A stretch of DNA of 64,000 nucleotides, taken from Flavobacterium nackdongense. GTDB lineage: Bacteria; Bacteroidota; Bacteroidia; Flavobacteriales; Flavobacteriaceae. Shown here piece after piece: positions 25,567 to 34,105 of the stretch. Below the pieces are notes generated by a model. The model did not search any database. It had not been told where the DNA came from and saw nothing but the letters and a program-made list of their open reading frames with translations. The position numbers and the translations under genes were made by a program. The stretch is from positions 1,488,001-1,552,000 of the forward strand of contig NZ_CP037933.1 of assembly GCF_004355225.1 (NCBI RefSeq). Reading direction: 5' to 3'. Within the stretch, counting starts at the first letter, position 1; each line of letters opens with the position of its first letter.

Positions 25567-25911
25567 ATGATAACCGTAGAAGAATTAATTGACACTTTAG
25601 ACAATGATGCGACAGAAGCTGACTTAAAATCTGCTGCAGAAAGTTTATTAGAAGCTATAAGCGATTGGCCTACAAGTATAAGTGAGCCAAGTGAACTTGT
25701 AACAGAATTGAAACTCCATATAAATTCAAAGCTTACATTTAAAAACATTGAAAGGTTTCTGAAAACTCAAAGAGTGGAAAAAGATGCGTGGAAAATGGAA
25801 TCGTTGAGTTCAATATTGAATATCTTTAAAATCGAGCGCAATGAAATTGTTGATGGAGAACTTGAATTGGAAGTATTGCTTCAGAGAATTACTAACCGTT
25901 TAAAAATCTAA
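25567..25911 (+). CDS. Hypothetical soluble protein (cassette 5, second)
   Basis: 114 residues, acidic and helical (MITVEELIDTLDNDATEAD...). No signal peptide. The ATG at 25567 gives a compact protein; an earlier ATG at 25507 would overlap the membrane-protein gene and add an unlikely tail. It stops 6 bases before the TACTGCTAAC box. Small acidic helical proteins in cassettes are often immunity or antitoxin proteins, but nothing here proves that. Confidence 0.6.
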   Translation: MITVEELIDTLDNDATEADLKSAAESLLEAISDWPTSISEPSELVTELKLHINSKLTFKNIERFLKTQRVEKDAWKMESLSSILNIFKIERNEIVDGELELEVLLQRITNRLKI

Positions 25912-25917
25912 AAAAGC

Positions 25918-25978
25918 TACTGCTAACAGCTAGGGTTTCGTTGCGGCTGCAAGCCGAACAATGAAACCCGTGTTGAAC
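25918..25978 (+). repeat. Short attC-like hairpin at the left end of unit 2
   Basis: TACTGCTAAC, then GGGTTTC...CGGCT-GCA-AGCCG...GAAACCC, core GTTGAAC (25972-25978). Same structure as in units 3 and 4. Confidence 0.75.
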
Positions 25979-26051
25979 GGAACCGATTACACGTCCGTCA
26001 ACACTATGGAGTTATCGTAAAATATTTGGAGTCCCGATAGCTATCGGGAGT

Positions 26052-26078
26052 AAGAGGATTTAGAGTCCTCTTTTTTTT
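26052..26078 (+). terminator. Terminator in unit 2 facing the cassette genes
   Basis: AGAGGATTTAGAGTCCTCT plus eight T on the + strand, preceded by the palindrome TCCCGATAGCTATCGGGA. Confidence 0.65.
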
Positions 26079-26146
26079 GGAGTAATTTCAGCTTGGTTTT
26101 TTGGTGTTTTCCTTCACTTGTGAGCATAAAATCCCTTACCCATAAA

Positions 26147-27256
26147 TTAGTTTTTACAGGGAATAGAGCTTTGGCTATCGCCAAGATACCAAGCAGGCGG
26201 CCCACGCTGGTCGAAAATCGCTATCCGGTGCAAATTGCCCGTTTTGCAACAGGGACATTTGGGTAAAAAAAGCTTCTTTTCTCGCTTTTCTAGTACTTTT
26301 ACTTGGAGTTTCTCCTGCAATAGTTTGAGCTTCTCACGCTTCCAAGTGCTGCTTAAAAAACCATAATGTCTGATTTTCACAAACCGCTTGGGCAAAATAT
26401 GCAACGCAAACCGCCTTATAAACTCCTGATGCGAGAGCGTCATTTGCTTTTTGACTCCTGCCACTCGATAATCTTTATATTCAAAAGTCACGTTTTGGTC
26501 GTCAATGCTTTTGATTCTCCGATTGCTAATGGCTATTTTATGCGTATATCTTCCCAAATATTCCACCACCGATTTGGGACTTCCAAAAGGCTTTTTGGCA
26601 AAAACAACCCACGGTTTTTGCCATAACGCTTGCCTGATTTGCTCGTACTTTATGGGTTCTTTTTCTTTGAGTTTTGCACAATATTTAGCCCTAAACACTT
26701 TCGATAATGCCTTGACTGGGAATAAGAATTTGCCATCGGTTCGGCTATTTTGCCATTGTCCGTTTTTACCTATTCCTCCACCAGGAACAATACAATGCAG
26801 GTGCGGATGTAAAGACAACTGTTGTCCCCAAGTGTGTAAAACCGCAAACATTCCCATTTGCATTTCTTTGGTTTTGCCAAAAGTTTGCAGGGTTTCCCAA
26901 GTCGCTTCAAACAAAGTATCGTACACTACTTTGGGCTGATGTATAGCCAATGAATTAATCGCTTCAGGCAAGGTAAAAACAACGTGGAAGTATGGTACTG
27001 GCAAGAGTTCCGTGCTTCTAGACTCTATCCAATCCTCTCGATTTTTACCCTGACATTTGGGACAGTGTCGGTTCCGGCAAGAGTTGTAACTAATGGTTAG
27101 ATTTCCACATTCATCGCAAGCATCGATATGACCACCCAATTCGGCTGTTCGGCATTTTTTGATGGCATAAAGCGTGCGCAATTGCCAAGTATTGAGTCCA
27201 TAACTCTCGATTTTAGAACCTACTTTTCGCAGTACATCGGCTACCTCCGCCTGCAT
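26147..27256 (-). CDS. IS91-family HUH transposase, unit 2
   Basis: 369 residues with the zinc-finger cysteines, the HPHLHCIVPGGG HUH motif, the YLGRYTHKIAISNRR tyrosine region and the C-terminal CPCCKTGN cluster all intact. It differs from the other copies at scattered residues (for example MFAVLHTW for MIAVLHTW). It overlaps the upstream recombinase gene by 16 bases. Confidence 0.92.
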   Translation of the reverse strand: MQAEVADVLRKVGSKIESYGLNTWQLRTLYAIKKCRTAELGGHIDACDECGNLTISYNSCRNRHCPKCQGKNREDWIESRSTELLPVPYFHVVFTLPEAINSLAIHQPKVVYDTLFEATWETLQTFGKTKEMQMGMFAVLHTWGQQLSLHPHLHCIVPGGGIGKNGQWQNSRTDGKFLFPVKALSKVFRAKYCAKLKEKEPIKYEQIRQALWQKPWVVFAKKPFGSPKSVVEYLGRYTHKIAISNRRIKSIDDQNVTFEYKDYRVAGVKKQMTLSHQEFIRRFALHILPKRFVKIRHYGFLSSTWKREKLKLLQEKLQVKVLEKREKKLFLPKCPCCKTGNLHRIAIFDQRGPPAWYLGDSQSSIPCKN

Positions 27257-28200
27257 TTCTCGAAAAGCGTATCGAGTGGACTAAAAATGCGTTGGCTCGC
27301 GAGCTGGGCTATCTGCAAATACTCCATCGTAGTTTCGATATTTTGATGTCCCAAAAGGTCTTTCAGGGTCATAATATCCATACCATCTTCGAGCAAATGT
27401 GTGGCGTAAGAGTGCCGAAGCGTATGCACATGAACTTCTTTTTTCACACCAGCAGCTTTGGCTACTTGTTTGACTGCCCATTGTACGCCTCTCTGGCTGT
27501 ACCGACTGTCAAAATCGCCTCCGGCTCTTTCAATGGGCTGACCGTTGAAAAGATAATCCTTGGGTTTTTCGGCTTCGATGTACTTTTTTAATCCCCGAAT
27601 CAAGTGTTCCGAAAGCGGAACGTAACGGTCTTTTTTGCCTTTGCCTTGCACTACTTTGAGTTGTTGTCTGTCGAAATCTAAATCCTGCAAACGTACACTT
27701 CTGGCTTCCATACAACGCAATCCGCAACCATAAAGCAAGCCAATAAGAATGCGGTGTTTGAGCAATTTGGCTTTTTGAAGCATTGCCCAAACTTCTTCTT
27801 TGCTCAAAACAACTGGAAGCGTTTTCTCGTGTTTTATCGACGGAAGTCGAAGGTATTCATACGGAAGTCCTTCTGATTTTAGCAAAAATCGTAGTCCGTA
27901 AACACAGTGTTTAAAGTACGTTTGCGATGGGGTTTTGGACTTTTTCTGTTGGTAAAACAAGTAGTCCTGCACTTGTTCAGGATCCAATTCCGTTGGAATT
28001 TTGCCAAAATACAGCGAAATCGAAGCCACGTGCCGCGAATAATTGCTAAACGTGCTTTGGCTTCGTCCCAATACCGAAACCGTGCGCTCAAAACGAGCTA
28101 ATAGTTCCTCAAAACCGGGAACTTCGCGCTTGGCTTGGTTGATAATTTTGTTTTCTCTTAATAAATCTGGATGCTTTTTTTTGTAGTCATAATTTCAAAG
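27241..28200 (-). CDS. Tyrosine recombinase of unit 2 (start needs a frameshift)
   Basis: Catalytic motifs CGLRCMEARS, GKGKKDRY, HTLRHSYATHL, LLGHQNIETT and MEYLQ are present. Unshifted, the first start-like codon is a TTG at 28071, well inside the conserved core-binding domain. The upstream frame is open to the A8 run, where the ATG at 28200 could join by a -1 shift. Confidence 0.8.
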
Positions 28201-28253
28201 TTTTAATTATCTTTGAAAGGTACAAAATCAGCGCGAGTGCTACCGAAGGTTTA

Positions 28254-28387
28254 GTTCAACAGCTACTACAACGGATTTGGGCATTTGGCTTAATGGAAAA
28301 ATGGTTTTGTATTTGGCAGTTTTGTGATAACCGAAAAATAAATCTTAATTTAGAACCCAAACCCGCTGTAGTACCAGAACGTTGTGT
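28254..28387 (+). repeat. attC-like site after unit 2
   Basis: GTTCAAC (28254-28260), then GCTACTACA...CGGATTTGGG and ACCCGCTGTAGTACC, core GTTGTGTGC at 28381. Same family as the cassette 2 site. Confidence 0.75.
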
Positions 28388-28438
28388 GCAAGTTTATCAG
28401 AAAATTTACGGTTAAAAGAAAACAGATAAAATCAATTA

Positions 28439-28636
28439 ATGGAAAATCCTTTCAACAAAATTAAAACCACAATCATATTCTTTGTAGCATACTTTTTATT
28501 GGCAATACTTGTAAATATTTTGGTTCCGGGAGATATGTGTAATCCAGGCGGAGGATTTGCGATGATATTTCTATTAGTCCCAATAACAATAATATTGATT
28601 CTTATTAGAATTGTAAAGTATTACCGCGAACATTAA
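28439..28636 (+). CDS. Small membrane protein (cassette 6, first)
   Basis: 65 residues with two membrane helices (TIIFFVAYFLLAILVNIL and MIFLLVPITIILILIRIV) joined by a short loop with Cys and several Gly. The start is 58 bases after GTT. Unrecognised, but codon pattern and placement support a real gene. Confidence 0.6.
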   Translation: MENPFNKIKTTIIFFVAYFLLAILVNILVPGDMCNPGGGFAMIFLLVPITIILILIRIVKYYREH

Positions 28637-28665
28637 ACAACAGCAAAAACTTAGCAAAATTAAAA

Positions 28666-28902
28666 ATGGCTACACAAATTTGTCCAAAATGCAAAACAGA
28701 TAATTTTGTTTGGAATATTGATGAGGAAGAAACTTCATTAACAAAATGGAGTTGTCTAAATTGTAATTATGTTGTATTTGAAAATGAAAGCGACGAAAGA
28801 AATTGTTTAGTGTGTAATCATAAATCCGAAACTAAACTGAAAGATAATAGTACGGAATTTTGGTGGTGTAGTAATTGCAATACAACAACAAAAAGTGAAT
28901 AA
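28666..28902 (+). CDS. Small zinc-ribbon protein (cassette 6, second)
   Basis: 78 residues with four CxxC knuckles (CPKC, CLNC, CLVC, CSNC), enough for two zinc sites. It is cytoplasmic. Such proteins bind nucleic acid or proteins; the target is unknown. It stops 6 bases before the GCACACAAC box and follows a small membrane protein in the same cassette. Confidence 0.65.
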   Translation: MATQICPKCKTDNFVWNIDEEETSLTKWSCLNCNYVVFENESDERNCLVCNHKSETKLKDNSTEFWWCSNCNTTTKSE

Positions 28903-28908
28903 AAACCA

Positions 28909-28968
28909 GCACACAACAGCTAGGGTTTCGTTGCGGCTGCAAGCCGAACAATGAAACCCGTGTTGAAC
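28909..28968 (+). repeat. Short attC-like hairpin at the left end of unit 3
   Basis: GCACACAAC, then the CGGCT-GCA-AGCCG hairpin within GGGTTTC/GAAACCC, core GTTGAAC (28962-28968). Confidence 0.75.
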
Positions 28969-29041
28969 GGAACCGATTACATATCGGTCAACACTATGGA
29001 GTTTTCGTAAAGTTTTGAGAGAGCCCCGAAGGGTCGGGATC

Positions 29042-29068
29042 AAGAGGCAAGTGCGCCTCTTTTTTTTT
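29042..29068 (+). terminator. Terminator in unit 3 facing the cassette genes
   Basis: AGAGGC-AAGTGC-GCCTCT followed by nine T on the + strand. Confidence 0.7.
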
Positions 29069-29136
29069 GGAGCGATTTCAAAATCATTTTATAGTGTTTT
29101 CGGTCACTTTTGGGCATAAAATCCCTTACCCATTAT

Positions 29137-30246
29137 TTAGTTTTTATAGGGAATAGAGCTTTGGCTACCGCCAAGATACCAAGCAGGCGGCCCACGCTGG
29201 TCAAAAACGGCTATTCGGTGTAAATTGCCCGTTTTACAGCAAGGACACTTGGGCAAAAAGAGCTTTTTTTCTGCTTTTTCCAGAACTTTTACTTCGAGTT
29301 TCTCCTGCAAAAGTTTGAGCTTTTCCCGCTTCCAAGTGCTACTCAAAAAACCATAATGACGAATCTTGACAAAGCGTTTGGGCAAAATGTGCAAAGCAAA
29401 TCGCCTAATAAACTCCTGATGCGTGAGCGTCATTTGCTTTTTGACTCCCGCCACTCGATAATCCTTGTACTCAAAAGTTACATTTTCGTTGTCGATAGTT
29501 TTTATTCTTCGGTTGCTAATGGCTATTTTATGGGTATATCTCCCTAAATATTCCACCACTGATTTGGGACTTCCAAAAGGTTTTTTGGCAAAAACAATCC
29601 AAGGTTTTTGCCACAACTCTTGCCGGATTTGCTCATACTTTATGGGTTCTTTTTCTTTGAGTTTTGCACAATATTTAGCCCTAAACACTTTTGACAAGGC
29701 TTTGACTGGAAACAAGAATTTGCCATCGGTTCGGCTATTTTGCCATTGTCCGTTTTTAGCTATTCCGCCGCCAGGAACAATGCAATGCAGGTGTGGATGT
29801 AAACTCAATTGTTGCCCCCAAGTGTGCAAAACCGCAATCATTCCCATTTGCATTTCCTTGGTTTTGCCAAAAGTTTGAATCGTTTCCCAAGTCGCTTCAA
29901 ACAAAGTATCATACACCAGTTTTGGACTGTGAATCGCCAATGCATTAATGCTATCGGGTAAAGTAAAAACCAGGTGAAAATATGGCACTGGCAAGAGTTC
30001 CGTACTTCTAGCCTCTATCCAATCTTCTCGTTTGTTGCCCTGACACTTGGGACAATGACGGTTGCGGCAAGAGTTGTAACTAATAGTCAGATTTCCACAT
30101 TGATCGCAAGCATCGATATGACCACCCAACTGGGCTGTTCGACATTTTTTGATAGCAGAAAGAGTGCGCAATTGCCAAGTATTGAGTCCATAACTCTCGA
30201 TTTTAGAACCTACTTTTCTAAGGACATCGGCTACTTCCGTCTGCAT
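29137..30246 (-). CDS. IS91-family HUH transposase, unit 3
   Basis: 369 residues; all motifs (zinc finger, HPHLHCIVPGGG, YLGRYTHKIAISNRR, CPCCKTGN) are intact. It carries a distinct block, FTLPDSINALAIHSPKLVYD, in place of the FTLPEAINSLAIHQPKVVYD found in units 1 and 2, shared only with unit 4. Confidence 0.92.
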   Translation of the reverse strand: MQTEVADVLRKVGSKIESYGLNTWQLRTLSAIKKCRTAQLGGHIDACDQCGNLTISYNSCRNRHCPKCQGNKREDWIEARSTELLPVPYFHLVFTLPDSINALAIHSPKLVYDTLFEATWETIQTFGKTKEMQMGMIAVLHTWGQQLSLHPHLHCIVPGGGIAKNGQWQNSRTDGKFLFPVKALSKVFRAKYCAKLKEKEPIKYEQIRQELWQKPWIVFAKKPFGSPKSVVEYLGRYTHKIAISNRRIKTIDNENVTFEYKDYRVAGVKKQMTLTHQEFIRRFALHILPKRFVKIRHYGFLSSTWKREKLKLLQEKLEVKVLEKAEKKLFLPKCPCCKTGNLHRIAVFDQRGPPAWYLGGSQSSIPYKN

Positions 30247-31180
30247 TTCTCGAAAAGCGTATCGAGTGGACTAAAAATGCGTTGGCTCGCGAGCTGGGCT
30301 ATCTGCAAATACTCCATCGTAGTTTCGATATTTTGATGTCCCAAAAGGTCTTTCAGGGTCATAATATCCATACCATCTTCGAGCAAATGTGTGGCGTAAG
30401 AGTGCCGAAGCGTATGCACATGAACTTCTTTTTTCACACCAGCAGCTTTGGCTACTTGTTTGACTGCCCATTGTACGCCTCTCTGGCTGTACCGACTGTC
30501 AAAATCGCCTCCTGCTCTCTCAATGGGCTGACCGTTGAAAAGATAATCCTTGGGTTTTTCGGCTTCGATGTACTTTTTTAATCCCCGAATCAAGTGTTCC
30601 GAAAGCGGAACGTAACGGTCTTTTTTGCCTTTGCCTTGCACTACTTTGAGTTGTTGTCTGTCGAAATCTAAATCCTGCAAACGTACACTTCTGGCTTCCA
30701 TACAACGCAATCCGCAACCATAAAGCAAGCCAATAAGAATGCGGTGTTTGAGCAATTTGGCTTTTTGAAGCATTGCCCAAACTTCTTCTTTGCTCAAAAC
30801 AACTGGAAGCGTTTTCTCGTGTTTTATCGACGGAAGTCGAAGGTATTCATACGGAAGTCCTTCTGATTTTAGCAAAAATCGTAGTCCGTAAACACAGTGT
30901 TTAAAGTACGTTTGCGATGGGGTTTTGGACTTTTTCTGTTGGTAAAACAAATAATCTTGTACTTGTTCGGGATCGAGTTCCGTTGGAATTTTGCCAAAAT
31001 ACAACGAAATCGAAGCCACGTGCCGCGAATAATTGCTAAACGTGCTTTGGCTTCGTCCCAATACCGAAACCGTGCGCTCAAAACGAGCTAATAGTTCCTC
31101 AAAACCGGGAACTTCGCGCTTGGCTTGGTTGATAATTTTGTTTTCTCTTAATAAATCCGGATGCTTTTTTTTGTAGTCAT
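30231..31180 (-). CDS. Tyrosine recombinase of unit 3 (start needs a frameshift)
   Basis: Nearly identical to the unit 2 recombinase, with intact R, K, HxxR, H and Y residues. Unshifted, the first start-like codon is a TTG at 31061. The ATG at 31180 is separated from the coding frame by the conserved A8 run. Confidence 0.8.
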
Positions 31181-31243
31181 AATTTCAAAGTTTTAATTAT
31201 CTTTGAAAGGTACAAAATCAGCGCGAGTGCTACCGAAGGTTTA

Positions 31244-31376
31244 GTTCAACAGCCACTACAACGGATTTGGGCAATTGGCTTAATGGGAAAATAGTTTTGT
31301 ACTTGTTATGATTTGGCAAATCCGAAGAATAGGCTTAATTTAGTCCCAAACCCGCTGTAGTGCCGGAACGTTAGCG
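31244..31376 (+). repeat. attC-like site after unit 3
   Basis: GTTCAAC (31244-31250), then GCCACTACA...CGGATTTGGG and CCCGCTGTAGTGCCGG, core GTTAGCGGTAAGCC at 31370. The change GCTACTACA to GCCACTACA is matched by TGTAGTAGC to TGTAGTGCC, keeping most of the stem. Confidence 0.75.
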
Positions 31377-31406
31377 GTAAGCCTAAAATCCCTGTAAATA
31401 GAACTT

Positions 31407-31766
31407 ATGCAATATTCAATCAACAAAGAAATTAATTCTCTAAGCTTTCTAAAAACTCTTGGAAATAAATTCGATTCGTTCTTGATTGGAGAATTTGAAG
31501 TTGAACCGTTTACGAAATGGTCAACAGAATTTGCCGCAGAATATTGGTTTATTAAGCATAGTTTGCTCGAAAATAAAGAAGTTGAACTTGATTTTTCAAC
31601 GAATGAGTTAGAAAATCTATGCGCAGAAAAGAACTTGAATGTGATATGGTTAACTTTAACCGACAAAAAAAACTTTAAATTAAAATGCGTTGACGGAAGT
31701 TGGGAATTGGAAATTTTGAATTCAACATTTGACAGATTAGAAGTAGTAACAAGTTTGGGCGAATAG
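31407..31766 (+). CDS. Hypothetical protein (cassette 7)
   Basis: 119 residues, soluble, Glu/Asn/Phe-rich, starting MQYSINKEINSLSFLKTLG and ending in a strand-rich part with WELEILNSTFDRLEVV. No known motif. It starts 37 bases after GTT and stops 1 base before the GGCCTACCGCTAAC box, the tightest fit in the array. Confidence 0.65.
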   Translation: MQYSINKEINSLSFLKTLGNKFDSFLIGEFEVEPFTKWSTEFAAEYWFIKHSLLENKEVELDFSTNELENLCAEKNLNVIWLTLTDKKNFKLKCVDGSWELEILNSTFDRLEVVTSLGE

Positions 31767-31767
31767 G

Positions 31768-31830
31768 CCTACCGCTAACAGCTAGGGTTTCGTTGCGGCT
31801 GCAAGCCGAACAATGAAACCCGTGTTGAAC
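31768..31830 (+). repeat. Short attC-like hairpin at the left end of unit 4
   Basis: GGCCTACCGCTAAC matches the complement of the cassette start GTTAGCGGTAAGCC at 13 of 14 bases. The hairpin with CGGCT-GCA-AGCCG follows, then core GTTGAAC (31824-31830). Confidence 0.75.
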
Positions 31831-31903
31831 GGAACCGATTACATGTCCTTCAACACTATGGAGTTTTCGTAAAGTTTTGAGAGAACCCCGAAGGGTCGGG
31901 ATC

Positions 31904-31930
31904 AAGAGGCAAGTGCGCCTCTTTTTTTTT
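31904..31930 (+). terminator. Terminator in unit 4 facing the cassette genes
   Basis: AGAGGC-AAGTGC-GCCTCT followed by nine T on the + strand. Confidence 0.7.
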
Positions 31931-31998
31931 GGAGCGATTTCAAAATCGTTTTATAGTGTTTTCGGTCACTTTTGAGCATAAAATCCCTTACCCATTAT

Positions 31999-33108
31999 TT
32001 AGTTTTTATAGGGAATAGAGCTTTGGCTACCGCCAAGATACCAAGCAGGCGGCCCACGCTGGTCAAAAACGGCTATTCGGTGCAAATTGCCCGTTTTACA
32101 GCAAGGACACTTGGGCAAAAAGAGCTTTTTTTCGCGTTTTTCTAGTACTTTTACTGCGAGTTTCTCCTGCAAAAGTTTGAGCTTCTCCCGCTTCCAACTG
32201 CTGCTTAAAAAACCATAATGACGAATCTTGACAAAGCGTTTGGGCAAAATGTGCAAAGCAAATCGCCTAATAAACTCCTGATGCGTGAGCGTCATTTGCT
32301 TTTTGACTCCCGCCACTCGATAATCCTTGTACTCAAAAGTTACATTTTCGTTGTCGATAGTTTTTATTCTTCGGTTGCTAATGGCTATTTTATGGGTATA
32401 TCTCCCTAAATATTCCACCACTGATTTGGGACTTCCAAAAGGTTTTTTGGCAAAAACAATCCAAGGTTTTTGCCACAACTCTTGCCGGATTTGCTCATAC
32501 TTTATGGGTTCTTTTTCTTTGAGTTTTGCACAATATTTAGCCCTAAACACTTTTGACAAGGCTTTGACTGGAAACAAGAATTTGCCATCGGTTCGGCTAT
32601 TTTGCCATTGTCCGTTTTTAGCTATTCCGCCGCCAGGAACAATGCAATGCAGGTGTGGATGTAAACTCAATTGTTGCCCCCAAGTGTGCAAAACCGCAAT
32701 CATTCCCATTTGCATTTCCTTGGTTTTGCCAAAAGTTTGAATCGTTTCCCAAGTCGCTTCAAAGAGCGTGTCATAAACCAATTTTGGACTGTGAATCGCC
32801 AATGCATTAATGCTATCGGGTAAAGTAAAAACCAGGTGAAAATATGGCACTGGCAAGAGTTCCGTACTTCTAGCCTCTATCCAATCTTCTCGTTTGTTGC
32901 CCTGACACTTGGGACAATGACGGTTGCGGCAAGAGTTGTAACTAATAGTCAGATTTCCACATTGATCGCAAGCATCGATATGACCACCCAACTGGGCTGT
33001 TCGACATTTTTTGATAGCAGAAAGAGTGCGCAATTGCCAAGTATTCAATCCATAGCTCTCGATCTTCGAGCCTACCTTTCTCAGTACATCGGCTACTTCC
33101 GTCTGCAT
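31999..33108 (-). CDS. IS91-family HUH transposase, unit 4
   Basis: 369 residues, intact in all motifs and almost the same as the unit 3 protein; differences cluster near the C-terminus (SSSWKREK, KLAVKVLEK). It overlaps its recombinase gene by 16 bases. Confidence 0.92.
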   Translation of the reverse strand: MQTEVADVLRKVGSKIESYGLNTWQLRTLSAIKKCRTAQLGGHIDACDQCGNLTISYNSCRNRHCPKCQGNKREDWIEARSTELLPVPYFHLVFTLPDSINALAIHSPKLVYDTLFEATWETIQTFGKTKEMQMGMIAVLHTWGQQLSLHPHLHCIVPGGGIAKNGQWQNSRTDGKFLFPVKALSKVFRAKYCAKLKEKEPIKYEQIRQELWQKPWIVFAKKPFGSPKSVVEYLGRYTHKIAISNRRIKTIDNENVTFEYKDYRVAGVKKQMTLTHQEFIRRFALHILPKRFVKIRHYGFLSSSWKREKLKLLQEKLAVKVLEKREKKLFLPKCPCCKTGNLHRIAVFDQRGPPAWYLGGSQSSIPYKN

Positions 33109-34042
33109 TTCTCGAAAAGCGTATCGAGTGGACTAAAAATGCGTTGGCTCGCGAGCTGGGCTATCTGCAAATACTCCATCGTAGTTTCGATATTTTGATG
33201 TCCCAAAAGGTCTTTCAGGGTCATAATATCCATACCATCTTCGAGCAAATGTGTGGCGTAAGAGTGCCGAAGCGTATGGGTATGAACTTCTTTTTTCACA
33301 CCAGCAGCTTTGGCTACTTGTTTGACTGCCCATTGTACGCCTCTCTGGCTGTACCGACTGTCAAAATCGCCTCCGGCTCTTTCAATGGGCTGACCGTTGA
33401 AAAGATAATCCTTGGGTTTTTCGGCTTCGATGTACTTTTTTAATCCCCGAATCAAGTGTTCCGAAAGCGGCACGTAACGGTCTTTTTTGCCTTTGCCTTG
33501 CACTACTTTGAGTTGTTGTCTGTCGAAATCTAAATCCTGCAAACGTACACTTCTGGCTTCCATACAACGCAAGCCGCAACCATAAAGCAAGCCAATAAGA
33601 ATGCGGTGTTTGAGCAATTTTGCGTTTTGAAGCATCGCCCAGACTTCTTCTTTGCTCAAAACAACTGGAAGCGTTTTCTCGTGTTTTATCGACGGCAATC
33701 GAAGGTATTCATACGGAAGTCCTTCTGATTTTAACAAGAACCGAAGCCCATAAACACAGTGTTTAAAGTACGTTTGCGATGGGGTTTTGGACTTTTTCTG
33801 TTGGTAAAACAAGTAGTCCTGCACTTGTTCAGGATCCAATTCCGTTGGAATTTTGCCAAAATACAACGAAATAGCCGCCACGTGCCGCGAATAATTGCTA
33901 AACGTGCTTTGGCTTCGTCCCAATACCGAAACCGTGCGCTCAAAACGAGCTAATAGTTCCTCAAAACCGGGAACTTCGCGCTTGGCTTGGTTGATAATTT
34001 TGTTTTCTCTTAATAAATCTGGATGCTTTTTTTTGTAGTCAT
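33093..34042 (-). CDS. Tyrosine recombinase of unit 4 (start needs a frameshift)
   Basis: Catalytic residues are intact. It is close to units 2 and 3, with small differences (EVHTHTLRHSYATHL, RHVAAISLYF). Unshifted, the first start-like codon is a TTG at 33923; the ATG at 34042 lies before the A8 run in another frame. Confidence 0.8.
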
Positions 34043-34105
34043 AATTTCAAAGTTTTAATTATCTTTGAAAGGTACAAAATCAGCGCGAGTGCTACCGAAG
34101 GTTTA

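Larger units (their letters stand above)
25928..28260 (-). mobile_element. IS91-like transposase/recombinase unit 2
   Basis: 2333 bases between AAC boxes at 25927 and 28260. Gene order and ends match the other units. The recombinase half is nearly identical to unit 3 while the transposase half is more divergent, which indicates mosaic origin. Confidence 0.85.
28918..31250 (-). mobile_element. IS91-like transposase/recombinase unit 3
   Basis: 2333 bases between AAC boxes. The transposase half is close to unit 4 and the recombinase half close to unit 2. The overlap zone near 30180-30240 has the same bases as unit 1. Confidence 0.85.
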
